From: Achromobacter insuavis
GTDB lineage: Bacteria; Pseudomonadota; Gammaproteobacteria; Burkholderiales; Burkholderiaceae_B
Assembly (NCBI RefSeq): GCF_902859645.1
Contig: NZ_CADIJR010000033.1
Location: 1 to 64,000 of the forward strand
Reading direction: 5' to 3'
DNA length: 64,000 bases
Below the pieces are notes generated by a model. It was given only the letters and a program-made list of their open reading frames with translations, did not search any database and had not been told where the DNA came from. The position numbers and the translations under genes are program-made. This document shows, one piece after another, positions 43,118-51,916 of the stretch (position 1 is the first letter of the stretch; each line of letters opens with the position of its first letter).

Positions 43118-43895
43118 TGCTGTCGCTGTCGCCGCCCTTGTCGGGCGCGGGACGCGCCGGCGCGCCGTCCCGGTAGGCCACCGAGACCATGGCGCCCACG
43201 ACGAACGTCATCACGATGAAGAGCGTCAGATAGGCCACGATCCAATATGGTCCGCCGTCCACGGCGTAGCCCAGGTACTCGTACAGCGCGCTGTGGGCCA
43301 GGCCGCCCGCGCTCACCAGGATGCCCAGGGCCAGCATCAGCGGCCAGCGCGGGTAGGGCATGGCGGCGCGCACGCCGCGCAAGCCGGTTGCGCCGGTCAC
43401 GGCGGCACGCGGCAGGGCGGGCGCCAGCAGCGCCAGCCCGTACAGGATCGGCAGCCAGAGCACCAGCACCACGGGCACCAGCACCGCGAAGAACAGGCCC
43501 GAGGCCGGGCCGTTCATCAGCGCGAACAACACGTAGGGCAGGTCGCCGGTGGCGCGCGCCAGCGCCGTCACGACCACCGCCAGCAGGCCCAGCATCACCA
43601 GGTGCCAGGCTTGCGCCGTACTGCCGCCGGCATCGATCCGCGTATCGTCCGCGCGCGCGATGACCCGGTGCCAGGCGAACGTCATGCGCGAGAACGCAAT
43701 CAGGTTGACCAGCGCGAACAGCAGGAACAGCCCGCCCTTGAGCCAGTACAGCGACGCGGCCAGGATGGCGAACGGCAGCGATAATAGGAACACCGCCAGC
43801 GACCACGGCGCGGCGGCCAGCATCGCGCGGCCATGGCGCCGGATGGCGCCCGCCGTCGCGTTGAAGAATGAAAGTGCTCCGCGTGCGTTCGACAA
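43092..43895 (-). CDS. Integral membrane protein (BPSS1780-like)
   Basis: 267 residues with about six membrane segments: near 27-47, 51-70, 96-115, 124-150, 185-205 and 218-243. SNARGALSFFNATAGAIRR at the N terminus is amphipathic. Resembles uncharacterised betaproteobacterial membrane proteins of the BPSS1780 type. Its coding region overlaps the 3' end of the DUF2000 gene tail-to-tail by 26 bases, with no room for a terminator. Confidence 0.7.
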   Translation of the reverse strand: MSNARGALSFFNATAGAIRRHGRAMLAAAPWSLAVFLLSLPFAILAASLYWLKGGLFLLFALVNLIAFSRMTFAWHRVIARADDTRIDAGGSTAQAWHLVMLGLLAVVVTALARATGDLPYVLFALMNGPASGLFFAVLVPVVLVLWLPILYGLALLAPALPRAAVTGATGLRGVRAAMPYPRWPLMLALGILVSAGGLAHSALYEYLGYAVDGGPYWIVAYLTLFIVMTFVVGAMVSVAYRDGAPARPAPDKGGDSDSIKDAATAP

Positions 43896-43995
43896 GTCGT
43901 TCCTCTGTGTGCAATCGACAGGGCCTTGTTTATACCGCAGCCGAGCCGCCCGGACGTCATCGTTTGCAAGCCTTTACCAAAAGAGAGGAGACCCG

Positions 43996-44379
43996 ATGGA
44001 AGTGACCTTGAGCGGCAGGATGGGGGGACCCGAGGCCGGCATCGCATGCCTGCCCGCCATCGTCGCGTATCGCCAGCGGCTGAAGGCCGCGCTGGCGCCG
44101 CTGGCCGTGGACGGCCTGGCCGTGCTGGACATCACGCTGCACGTGGGCGGCAGCATCACCGATTTCGCGGCGCAGGGCTTCACGGCGCAGGCGTGCTATC
44201 TGCGCAAGCCGGAAAAGCTGACCGTCGCCATTTACGTGTCGCGGCGCGATGCCGAGGCGGAGCGAGAACCCGATGTGGCGGCATGGCTGCTGCGCGGTCT
44301 CGAATCGATGCCGCGCTCGGCCAGCGTGGCGGCATTGGACCTGGATGCCGTGCTCGACGCCTTGCGCGCCGCGGGCTGA
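43996..44379 (+). CDS. Hypothetical protein
   Basis: 127 residues, no signal peptide or membrane segment. Shows a beta-alpha organisation with VLDITLHVGGSITDF and KLTVAIYVSRRDAE, and an Ala/Leu-rich C-terminal helix. I do not recognise a family. GAGAGGAG precedes the ATG at 43996. It faces away from the membrane-protein gene over 100 bases, a plausible divergent promoter. Confidence 0.65.
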   Translation: MEVTLSGRMGGPEAGIACLPAIVAYRQRLKAALAPLAVDGLAVLDITLHVGGSITDFAAQGFTAQACYLRKPEKLTVAIYVSRRDAEAEREPDVAAWLLRGLESMPRSASVAALDLDAVLDALRAAG

Positions 44380-44461
44380 GCGGCTTGGCCGGGGCGGGCG
44401 GCGGTCGCCATGCCGCCTCGGGTATAGTCAGCCCCACGCCCACTTTTGCAGGCCTTGCCCG

Positions 44462-45718
44462 ATGTCCTCGACACCCGCCCGCCATCTCCGTTGCGCGCCG
44501 GCTGCGCTGATCCTCGCCATGCTGTCGCTGGCCGCGTTCAATGCCGGCGCCACCCCGCGCACCGTCTACCAGGGCACCCTGCAAGGGGCCGGTGAAGTGG
44601 TGCTGGAACTGGACGACGCGGCCGGCGCCAACGGGGTCGTGAGCGGGCGCTACTTCTATCCCAGGAGCGGCGTCGACATTCCCCTGCGCGGCACGGACGA
44701 CGTCCTGTACGAGCCCAAGCCGCACCCGGCGCGGCCGCCCGCCTCGGACAAGGCCACGATCGACGCGGCCGACCGCGCGGCCAGCTGGCAAGGCACGCGT
44801 GACGCCAAGGGTTATCACGGGCAATGGACCGACACGCGCACCGGCAAGCAGCGCCGCTTCGATCTGCGGCCGGTTGCGCATTACGACACCGAGCAGCTCG
44901 AACGCGACCGCGCCCGCGCGCGGGCCGAGCAGGTCGACCTGGGCGATGTCGACCTGAAGGCCGGCATCGACGCCAAGCGCGCGCCCTATGAAACGCTGAA
45001 GCTGGCGGGCCACGCCAAGCCGGTGGGCAAGGAAATCGGCGCGGGCGCGGTGGCCTACCGCATGTGGGTGGACCCGCGCACCCAGTTCGCGTATCCGCGG
45101 TTGAGCCGCCATCCCGATCCGCAGGTCATGCGGCGCGTCAACGATCTGCTGGAACAACGCCACTGGCGCAAGAGCCTGGGCGCGCTGGAGTGCATGGCGT
45201 TTGCCTACACCAGCCAGAGCGAGGCCGGCGGCACGCTGGGCGGGTTCGACGACGAGAACATCAACGTCACCTGGCTGTCGCGCGCACTGATGACCGTGAC
45301 GGAGGCGGGCAGCCTGGATTGCGGCGGCGCCCATCCGGCCAATCATTTCGAGCCGTACACCTTCGACCTGTTGCGCGGCGAGTACCTGGACTGGAACCGC
45401 GTGTTCGACGCCTACGTGCCGGGCAAGCGCAGCGTCGGCCGCGAACCGAGCGCGGCATTGCTGGGGCTGGTGGACCAGGTGGTCAAGGCCGGCCCGCCCG
45501 AAAGCCAGGCCGACCAGCGCCCCAACCTGGAAGACTGCGCCGATCTGTGGCCGCAGTACCTGGCCCTGGGCGCCGTGACGCCGGGCGCGCTGAGCCTGTC
45601 GGTGTCGGGCGTGGGCCATGCCTCGGGCGCTTGCCTGGGCACCCACGGCAGCGTGCCGTTCAAGACGCTGCAACCCTATTTGAAACCGGGTGGGCAGGCG
45701 TATCTGGTGGCTGACTGA
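44462..45718 (+). CDS. Secreted protein of unknown function
   Basis: 418 residues. Signal peptide about 1-30 (ALILAMLSLAAFNAGA-TP). The N-terminal part (GVVSGRYFYPRSGVDIPLRG, and WTDTRTGKQRRFDLRPV) is a beta-rich segment resembling the DUF-type domains of bacterial lipoproteins that bind or process glycans; the second half contains ECMAFAYTSQSEAGG and DCGGAHPANHFEPYTFDL with paired cysteines. The combination recalls RsiV-like/DUF3298 proteins, whose HP.N motif is similar to AHPANHFEPY. Function unknown. Confidence 0.7.
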   Translation: MSSTPARHLRCAPAALILAMLSLAAFNAGATPRTVYQGTLQGAGEVVLELDDAAGANGVVSGRYFYPRSGVDIPLRGTDDVLYEPKPHPARPPASDKATIDAADRAASWQGTRDAKGYHGQWTDTRTGKQRRFDLRPVAHYDTEQLERDRARARAEQVDLGDVDLKAGIDAKRAPYETLKLAGHAKPVGKEIGAGAVAYRMWVDPRTQFAYPRLSRHPDPQVMRRVNDLLEQRHWRKSLGALECMAFAYTSQSEAGGTLGGFDDENINVTWLSRALMTVTEAGSLDCGGAHPANHFEPYTFDLLRGEYLDWNRVFDAYVPGKRSVGREPSAALLGLVDQVVKAGPPESQADQRPNLEDCADLWPQYLALGAVTPGALSLSVSGVGHASGACLGTHGSVPFKTLQPYLKPGGQAYLVAD

Positions 45719-45750
45719 TGCGCGAAGCGTGAAGAGGTCGACCTGAGCAT

Positions 45751-46080
45751 TCAACGGACCGTGGCATGAAGCAGGGCGGCGCCGTGCCAGGCGCCGGCCA
45801 GGCACACCAGCAGGGCGGCGCCGGCGGCGGCCATCAGGGCCAGGCGATCCGGCGAGCGGGTGCAATCATCCGGCGCGCAACGCAGCCGGGTGCGGATTCG
45901 GGCATATAGCCAGCCGGCCAGCACGATCACGAACAGGCCCGCACCGATGCCGGCGGGCTCATCGTGCAGGGCGCCGCCGCGCATCAACAGGAAGCTGTTC
46001 ATCACCAGGCCCAGGCAGGTGCGCCGCCAGGCCAGCAGGGTCCGTTCGGGCTGCAGGCCCGGATCGCGGGGATAACTCAT
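45751..46080 (-). CDS. DUF202 membrane protein
   Basis: 109 residues; the DUF202 motif LQPERTLLAWRRTCLGLVMN leads into the first of three membrane segments (about 20-38, 48-65, 88-105). Lies 34 bases after another DUF202 gene. The two are YidG/YidH-like and probably act as a pair in the inner membrane; role unknown. Confidence 0.85.
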   Translation of the reverse strand: MSYPRDPGLQPERTLLAWRRTCLGLVMNSFLLMRGGALHDEPAGIGAGLFVIVLAGWLYARIRTRLRCAPDDCTRSPDRLALMAAAGAALLVCLAGAWHGAALLHATVR

Positions 46081-46114
46081 CGGCTGGCGGCGCCAGGTCG
46101 GCAGGGCATGAGCA

Positions 46115-46468
46115 TCAGACCCGTTCCAACACCAGCCAGCACACCCCGGCGCCGATGGCGAGCATGGCCAGGCACAGCAGCGCCAGCGCCGGGCTGTGTG
46201 GCAGGCCGCTGGCGTGGCGCATGGCGATTTCGTTGCCGCGCCAACGCAGATAGGCGCTGGCGCAGGCCAGCACCGCCAGCAGGCACAGGCCCAGCGCGAG
46301 CCCTGTGCGCACGATCGGGCTGCCCGCCATGCCGGGCTGGTCGAGCAGCAGGCCGGCCGCCAGCAACGCCAGCGCCGAGCGGATCCAGGCCAGGAAAGTG
46401 CGCTCGTTGGCCAGGGAGTAACGGTAGTCGGGGTCGCTGCCGTGGTCACGCCAGTGGGGACGTTGCAT
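46115..46468 (-). CDS. DUF202 membrane protein, YidH-like
   Basis: 117 residues, with YRYSLANERTFLAWIRSALA preceding three membrane segments (about 27-45, 55-73, 95-113). First gene of the two-gene DUF202 unit, divergent from the MFS gene of the catabolic cluster. Confidence 0.88.
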   Translation of the reverse strand: MQRPHWRDHGSDPDYRYSLANERTFLAWIRSALALLAAGLLLDQPGMAGSPIVRTGLALGLCLLAVLACASAYLRWRGNEIAMRHASGLPHSPALALLCLAMLAIGAGVCWLVLERV

Positions 46469-46533
46469 GGGTTTCGAGGCTCGAAAAGAGGGGTGATCGG
46501 TCGGGCTAGGGTTAGTCCTAGTGAGTCCCGGGA

Positions 46534-46564
46534 TTGAATTTAAGAACTATATAGGACTATAGTT
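46534..46564 (+). promoter_or_regulatory. Sigma70 promoter with overlapping palindrome for the catabolic operon
   Basis: TTGAAT (46534-46539), 18 bases, TATAGT (46558-46563) is a good promoter. AACTATA (46545-46551), TAGGAC, TATAGTT (46558-46564) is a perfect inverted repeat that covers the spacer and -10, the classical repressor position. TAGTCCTA near 46514 is the reverse complement of TAGGACTA at 46552-46559, a possible second site. The GntR/HutC regulator at 53524 is the likely repressor. Confidence 0.6.
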
Positions 46565-46616
46565 TTGACACGGCGCGGCGTCAACGCGGCGGATCTCGAA
46601 AAACAAGGGGCGAGAC

Positions 46617-47942
46617 ATGGCAACAGCAGCACCAGCGCAGGTGAATGTACGAGGGTGGGTCGTGACAGTGCTTCTGGCCCTGTTCATGGTCATCAATTTC
46701 ATGGACAAGGCGATTCTCGGCATCGTGGCCGTGCCGCTGATGCAGGAACTGAGCATCGAGCCGGCGCAGTTCGGCATGATCGCCAGCAGCTTCTTCCTGT
46801 TCTTTTCGGTGTCGGCGATCGGCTTCGGCTTCCTCGCCAACCGGGTGTCGTCCAAGATCGTGCTGGTGGTGCTGGCCGGCATCTGGGGCGTGTCGCAAAT
46901 GCCGCTGGCCTTCTTCGCCTCGGTGCCGCTGCTGTACTTCTCGCGCATTCTGCTTGGCATCGGCGAGGGGCCGGCGTATCCGCTGGCGCTGCACTCCTGT
47001 TACTCCTGGTTCGCCGACGACCAGCGCAACGTGCCATCGTCGGTGATCTTCCAGGGCGTGACGGTCGGGCTGCTGATCTCCGGGCCGGTGCTCACCTACA
47101 TCATGCTCAACCACAGCTGGCACGCGGCGTTCCTGCTGCTGGGCGTCCTGAGCATCGTCTGGATGGTGCTGTGGCTGCTGTTCGGCGGCGACGGGCAGGT
47201 CCGCAACGCCGGCGCCAGCGCCGATGCATCGCAGGCTCGCGTGCCGTACTGGGTGCTGCTGACGGACCGCACCTTCCTGGCCAACATGCTGCTGTACTGG
47301 ACCACGTACTGGATCTTCTCGGTGATGTTCACCTGGATCCCGGCCTACATGAGCAAGGCGCTGGGCTACTCCACGCAGGAAACCGGCTGGATGTTCATGA
47401 TCTTCACCGGCATCAACATTCCGCTGGTGCTGGTCGGGTCGTGGCTGTCGCAGCGCATGCTCAAGCGCGGCATCGCGTCGATCTACGCCCGCGGCTGGCT
47501 CAGCTGTGCGTTCGTGCTGCTGGGCGGTGCCTGCATCCTGCTGTCCCTGTATGTGGCCGAACACCCCACGCTGCGCGTGTTGCTGCTGGCGCTGGGCTGC
47601 AACTTGCCGCAACTGACCTTCGTGCTGAGTTCGGCGATCGTCGCCGAGATCTCCTTCGATTCGCAGCGCTCGGCCGCGATGTCGATCAGCAGCGCGCTGG
47701 CGACTACCGGCGGCCTGGTGGCGCCGGCCTTGATGGGCCGTTTCATCGGTAGCGGCAACACCGTCGCGGCCGGCTATGAACAGGGCTTCCTGGTGTCCGC
47801 GGTGCTGGCCATCGGCGTGAGCGTCATTGGCGTGCTGTTCATCAATCCGCAGGCCAGCCGACGGCGCATGCAGGCACGAATGATCGCCGCGCCCGGCGCC
47901 GTCGCCGGGGCCGTGCCGGGTGGCGCGCAGCGGCTGTCATGA
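46617..47942 (+). CDS. MFS permease, first gene of the catabolic cluster
   Basis: 441 residues with about 12 membrane segments, related to the ACS/GudP-like permeases. VVTVLLALFMVINFMDKAILG is helix 1; YFSRILLGIGEGPAYPLALH and SWFADDQRNVPSSVIF surround helix 4. It would import the substrate (a carboxylate or other polar compound) of the pathway that follows. The aldehyde dehydrogenase gene starts 43 bases later. Confidence 0.88.
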   Translation: MATAAPAQVNVRGWVVTVLLALFMVINFMDKAILGIVAVPLMQELSIEPAQFGMIASSFFLFFSVSAIGFGFLANRVSSKIVLVVLAGIWGVSQMPLAFFASVPLLYFSRILLGIGEGPAYPLALHSCYSWFADDQRNVPSSVIFQGVTVGLLISGPVLTYIMLNHSWHAAFLLLGVLSIVWMVLWLLFGGDGQVRNAGASADASQARVPYWVLLTDRTFLANMLLYWTTYWIFSVMFTWIPAYMSKALGYSTQETGWMFMIFTGINIPLVLVGSWLSQRMLKRGIASIYARGWLSCAFVLLGGACILLSLYVAEHPTLRVLLLALGCNLPQLTFVLSSAIVAEISFDSQRSAAMSISSALATTGGLVAPALMGRFIGSGNTVAAGYEQGFLVSAVLAIGVSVIGVLFINPQASRRRMQARMIAAPGAVAGAVPGGAQRLS

Positions 47943-47985
47943 CGGATCTTCTTCCCTTTCCCAGAACCACGATGAGTCACGAGCC

Positions 47986-49482
47986 ATGAAGCAAACGAAA
48001 CACGAGCCCGCCGCGGCGACCGCGAGCCAGGACGCGGCGGCCTATCCCCCCGCGCTCGCCCTGTACGTGGGCGGACAGTGGCGCGGTGCGCAGGGGCGGG
48101 AAACGCTGGCGGTGCGCAATCCCGCCAACGGCGCCGAACTGGGCAGGTTGCCGGTGGCCACGGACGAGGACATCGACGACGCGCTGCGCCACGCCGACGG
48201 CGCGTTCGCCACCTGGTCGCGCACCAGCGCCTGGGAGCGGGCGGCGATCCTGATGCGCGCCGCGCAACTGATCGACGAGCGGCGCGGCGAGCTGGCGGTG
48301 GTCCTGACGCTGGAGAACGGCAAACCGCTGGCCGATGCGGACGGCGAGCTGAGCCGGGTGATCGAAGGCATCGTCTACTGCGCGGAGGAATGCAAGCGCG
48401 CTTACGGCCGGCAATTGCCGCCCCGCTCGGCGCTGCTGACGCAGACCACCGTCAAGCGTCCGATCGGACCGGTGGCGGCTTTCGTGCCGTGGAATTTCCC
48501 GGCGTTCCTGGCCGCCCGCAAAGTGGCGGCGGCGCTGGCGGCTGGCTGCACCGTGGTGCTCAAGGCGCCCGAGGAAACCCCCGCCATCGGCATGCTGCTG
48601 GTGCGGGCCTTCCTGGACGCGGGCGTGCCGTCCGGCGCGATCGGCCTGCTGTATGGCAAGCCGGCGCAGATTTCCGAGCGCCTGATCGCCTCGCCCGTGA
48701 TCCGCAAGGTCTCGTTCACCGGCTCGGTGCCGGTGGGGCGGTTGCTGGCCACGCTGGCCTCGCGCCATCTGAAGCCGTGCACCATGGAATTGGGCGGCCA
48801 CGCGCCGGTGATCGTCTGCGACGACGTCGACGTGGCCCGCACCGCGCAGGCGTGCGTTGCCTTCAAGTACCGCAACAGCGGCCAGGTATGCCTGTCGCCC
48901 AGCCGCTTCTTCGTGCAGGACAGTCTCTACGAGGCCTTTGTCGCGCACTTCGTGGAGTACGCCAGTCAGCTCCAGGTGGGCGACGGCCTGGCGGACGGGG
49001 TGCGCATGGGGCCGCTGAACAACGAGCGGCGCCTGGCCGCGGCGACCGAACTGGTCGACGACGCGCGGCAGTGCGGCGCCCAGGTCAGGCTGGGCGGCGC
49101 GCGTGGGGCGGGCGCGGGCTATTTCTTCCCGCCGACGGTGCTGACCGACGTGCCCGCGAGCGCCCGCATCCTGCGCGAGGAACCGTTCTGTCCGGTGGCG
49201 CCAATCCTGTCCTTCGGCGACCTGGACGCCGCCATCGCGCGCGCCAATGCCGTCGAGTATGGGCTGGCGGCCTACCTGTTCACCAATGACCTGCAACGCG
49301 CCGCCACCTTTGCCGAGGACATCGACGCCGCGTGGATCGGCATCAACAACTTCACGCCCTCGCTGGCCGACGCGCCGGTTGGTGGCGTCAAGGACAGCGG
49401 GCTGGGCTACGAAGGCGGGCCGGAAGGCCTGGACGCCTACCAGCAGATCCGCTTCATCAGCCAATCGAATATGCGTGTTTGA
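47986..49482 (+). CDS. NAD(P)-dependent aldehyde dehydrogenase
   Basis: 498 residues, an ALDH-superfamily enzyme. The catalytic Cys is C302 (SGQVCLSP) and the general base E268 (MELGGHAP), matching the classical numbering; FVPWNFP and GSVPVGRLL form the cofactor pocket. It oxidises an aldehyde to an acid, most like the succinate-semialdehyde/glycolaldehyde-type group. In this cluster it would act after the GMC enzyme. Start ATG 47986 is supported by GAG CC spacing; longer readings lack evidence. Confidence 0.93.
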   Translation: MKQTKHEPAAATASQDAAAYPPALALYVGGQWRGAQGRETLAVRNPANGAELGRLPVATDEDIDDALRHADGAFATWSRTSAWERAAILMRAAQLIDERRGELAVVLTLENGKPLADADGELSRVIEGIVYCAEECKRAYGRQLPPRSALLTQTTVKRPIGPVAAFVPWNFPAFLAARKVAAALAAGCTVVLKAPEETPAIGMLLVRAFLDAGVPSGAIGLLYGKPAQISERLIASPVIRKVSFTGSVPVGRLLATLASRHLKPCTMELGGHAPVIVCDDVDVARTAQACVAFKYRNSGQVCLSPSRFFVQDSLYEAFVAHFVEYASQLQVGDGLADGVRMGPLNNERRLAAATELVDDARQCGAQVRLGGARGAGAGYFFPPTVLTDVPASARILREEPFCPVAPILSFGDLDAAIARANAVEYGLAAYLFTNDLQRAATFAEDIDAAWIGINNFTPSLADAPVGGVKDSGLGYEGGPEGLDAYQQIRFISQSNMRV

Positions 49483-49509
49483 CCCATTCCAATCATCAGG
49501 AGACAAGAC

Positions 49510-50934
49510 ATGACGCAAGCCACGAGTTCCGTGCCCCCGACCCGCAGCGAGCATCCGTTGCGGTTCTCCGGCTACCAGCAACGCAACCGCCCCGGCCCGG
49601 ACCTGGAACTGACCAGCAGCAACCCCGGCACGCCGATGGGCGAGTACATGCGCCGCCACTGGCAGCCGGTGTGCCTGTCGCAGGAGCTGACGGACGTGCC
49701 CAAGGCCATCCGCATCATGGGCGAGGACCTGGTGGCGTTCCGCGACAAGAGCGGCGACGTCGGCGTCATGCACCGCCAATGCGCCCACCGTGGCGCCTCG
49801 CTGGAGTTCGGCATCATCGCCGAGCACGGCATCCGTTGCTGTTATCACGGGTGGCACTACGGTGTGGACGGCACGCTGCTGGACGCGCCGTGCGAACCGG
49901 ACGCCACGCGCCTGAAGGAAACCGTGTGCCAGGGCGCCTATCCCGCGTTCGAGCGTGATGGGCTGGTCTTCGCCTACATGGGCCCGGGCCAGGCGCCGCC
50001 GTTCCCGCAATTCGATACCTACAGCCTGCCCGCCGATACCCGGCTGGTGCCGTTCTCGAACATCTACCCGTGCAACTGGCTGCAGGTCTACGAGAACATC
50101 ATGGACCACATGCATACCGCCGTGCTGCACAACCACATGGTGGTCGAAGGCGTGGACGCCGCGACCTCGGCGGGCGTGTCGCTGGAAGGCTTCGGCGACA
50201 TGCCGGTCATGCAATGGGAAGCGACGCGCGACGGCAACGGCTGCGTGTTCATCGCCTCGCGCCGCCTGCCCGGCGACAAGATCTGGGTGCGCATCACCGA
50301 AATGGTGTTCCCCAACTACCTGCAGATCGGCTCGTTGCTGCCGACCGCCGCGCGCGAACGCCATGGCACCGCCGGCTGCACCCGCTGGAGCGTGCCGGTC
50401 GACGACGAGAACATGATCATCTTCGGCTATCGCCACTTCAACAGCACCGTCGACCCGGACGGCCTGGGCAACGAAGCGGACTGCGGCGTCGACAAGATCG
50501 ACTTCCTGGAAGGGCAGACCGGCAACCGCAGCTACGACGAGGGACAGCGCGCGCCGGGGGACTGGGAGGCCATCGTCAGCCAGGGCCGGATCGCCGCGCA
50601 CGGCGCCGAGCATCCGGGCGTCTCGGACGTGGGCGTGTACATGTGCCGCAAGCTGCTGCGCAACGCCGTGCAGGACAGGACCGCGCCCTACGCGCTCTAC
50701 CAGCAGTTGCAGGAGCAGGGCCGGACGCTGCCGATCTATGCCCAGGATTCGGTGCTGGACATTCCCGAACTGGCCGACAAGCAGGCGGACCGCAAGCAGT
50801 TGGCGGCCGCCGGCAAGCAGGTGCTGGAGATCATGCGGTCGGCCGACGCGCTGCCGGCGGACCAGCGCGATGCGCACGTGCGCGTCCGGCTCGACGGCAT
50901 CGACCGCGCGGGCCAGGCGGCCACCGCCGGCTGA
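49510..50934 (+). CDS. Rieske non-heme iron oxygenase, alpha subunit
   Basis: 474 residues. The Rieske [2Fe-2S] ligands are C91/H93 and C110/H113 (C-x-H-x16-C-x2-H). The mononuclear iron site follows E195-x3-D199-x2-H202-x4-H207. This is the phthalate 4,5-dioxygenase/vanillate demethylase class. Reaction: dioxygenation or O/N-demethylation of an aromatic or quaternary substrate. No small beta subunit is present, so it is a homo-oligomeric type. The reductase follows 17 bases later. Confidence 0.95.
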   Translation: MTQATSSVPPTRSEHPLRFSGYQQRNRPGPDLELTSSNPGTPMGEYMRRHWQPVCLSQELTDVPKAIRIMGEDLVAFRDKSGDVGVMHRQCAHRGASLEFGIIAEHGIRCCYHGWHYGVDGTLLDAPCEPDATRLKETVCQGAYPAFERDGLVFAYMGPGQAPPFPQFDTYSLPADTRLVPFSNIYPCNWLQVYENIMDHMHTAVLHNHMVVEGVDAATSAGVSLEGFGDMPVMQWEATRDGNGCVFIASRRLPGDKIWVRITEMVFPNYLQIGSLLPTAARERHGTAGCTRWSVPVDDENMIIFGYRHFNSTVDPDGLGNEADCGVDKIDFLEGQTGNRSYDEGQRAPGDWEAIVSQGRIAAHGAEHPGVSDVGVYMCRKLLRNAVQDRTAPYALYQQLQEQGRTLPIYAQDSVLDIPELADKQADRKQLAAAGKQVLEIMRSADALPADQRDAHVRVRLDGIDRAGQAATAG

Positions 50935-50951
50935 GGGATGTGGAGAGAGCC

Positions 50952-51905
50952 ATGCTGAAGTTGCGAGTCAGTGCGATCCGGTATGAGGCGCAAGGCATCT
51001 ATGCTTTCGACCTGGTTGATCCGGGCGGCGCGCCGCTGCCCGCGTTCGAAGCCGGCGCGCACCTGGATATTCGTACGCCGGGCGGCGTCAATCGCCGCTA
51101 TTCCCTGTGCAACGTGCCGGGCAGCACTGACCGCTATTGCATCGCCGTGCTGCACGTGCCGGACAGCCGCGGCGGTTCGCGCGCCATGCACGAACAGGTG
51201 CGGCCCGGCGACCTGCTGGAGGTGGCTGGCGTGCACAACTACTTCCCGCTGCGCGAGGACGCCGGCCATTCGCTGCTGCTGGCCGGCGGCATCGGCATCA
51301 CGCCGTTGCTGGCGATGGCCGAACGGCTGCACGCGCTGGGCCGGCCGTACACGCTGCACTACTGCACCCAGTCGCCCGAGCGCACCGCCTTCGCCGGCTA
51401 TCTGGCCGGCGACAAGTGGCGCGGCCGTGTCTTCCTGCACCACGATGGCGGCAACCCCGCCAACGGCCTGGATCTCGGCCAACTGCTGGCGCAGTGGCCG
51501 GACGATGGCCAACTGTATTTCTGCGGCCCGCCCGGCTTCATGCGCGCGGTGCAGGCCGCCAGCGCCCATTGGCCGGCGGGGGCGGTGCATTCGGAGCATT
51601 TCGGCGCAGACCTGGCGCCGGCGCCGCCGCCCGCGGCGGACAGCGAGCCGGCCAGCCTGACGCTGCGCCGCAGCGACCGGTCGGTGCCGGTGGCGCCGGG
51701 GCAAACCATCCTGCAGGCCCTGCGCGACGCCGGGGTGGCCTGCAATTCATCCTGCGAGGCCGGGCTGTGCGGTGAATGCCGGCTGCACTATCTGTCGGGC
51801 CTGATCGAACACAACGACTACCTGTTGAGCGACGACGAACGCGCCGACAGCGTACTGATCTGCTGCGCGCGTGTCCGCGAGGGCGCCGTGGTACTGGACA
51901 TCTGA
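50952..51905 (+). CDS. Oxygenase reductase with FMN/NAD and [2Fe-2S] domains (VanB/phthalate reductase type)
   Basis: 317 residues. The flavin-binding part is RYSLCNVPGS (about 50-60); the NAD-binding part has LLAGGIGITPLLAMAERLHA; the C-terminal plant-type ferredoxin has C-NSS-C-EAGL-C-GE-C and a distal Cys in LICCARV. It transfers electrons from NADH to the Rieske subunit just upstream. The GMC gene starts 12 bases later. Confidence 0.95.
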   Translation: MLKLRVSAIRYEAQGIYAFDLVDPGGAPLPAFEAGAHLDIRTPGGVNRRYSLCNVPGSTDRYCIAVLHVPDSRGGSRAMHEQVRPGDLLEVAGVHNYFPLREDAGHSLLLAGGIGITPLLAMAERLHALGRPYTLHYCTQSPERTAFAGYLAGDKWRGRVFLHHDGGNPANGLDLGQLLAQWPDDGQLYFCGPPGFMRAVQAASAHWPAGAVHSEHFGADLAPAPPPAADSEPASLTLRRSDRSVPVAPGQTILQALRDAGVACNSSCEAGLCGECRLHYLSGLIEHNDYLLSDDERADSVLICCARVREGAVVLDI

Positions 51906-51916
51906 GGGGAAGGAAC

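Noticed and set aside
47977-50877. 966-codon antisense frame over aldehyde dehydrogenase and Rieske genes
   Set aside because: Both plus-strand genes have intact catalytic motifs; the antisense frame is a GC-rich artefact.
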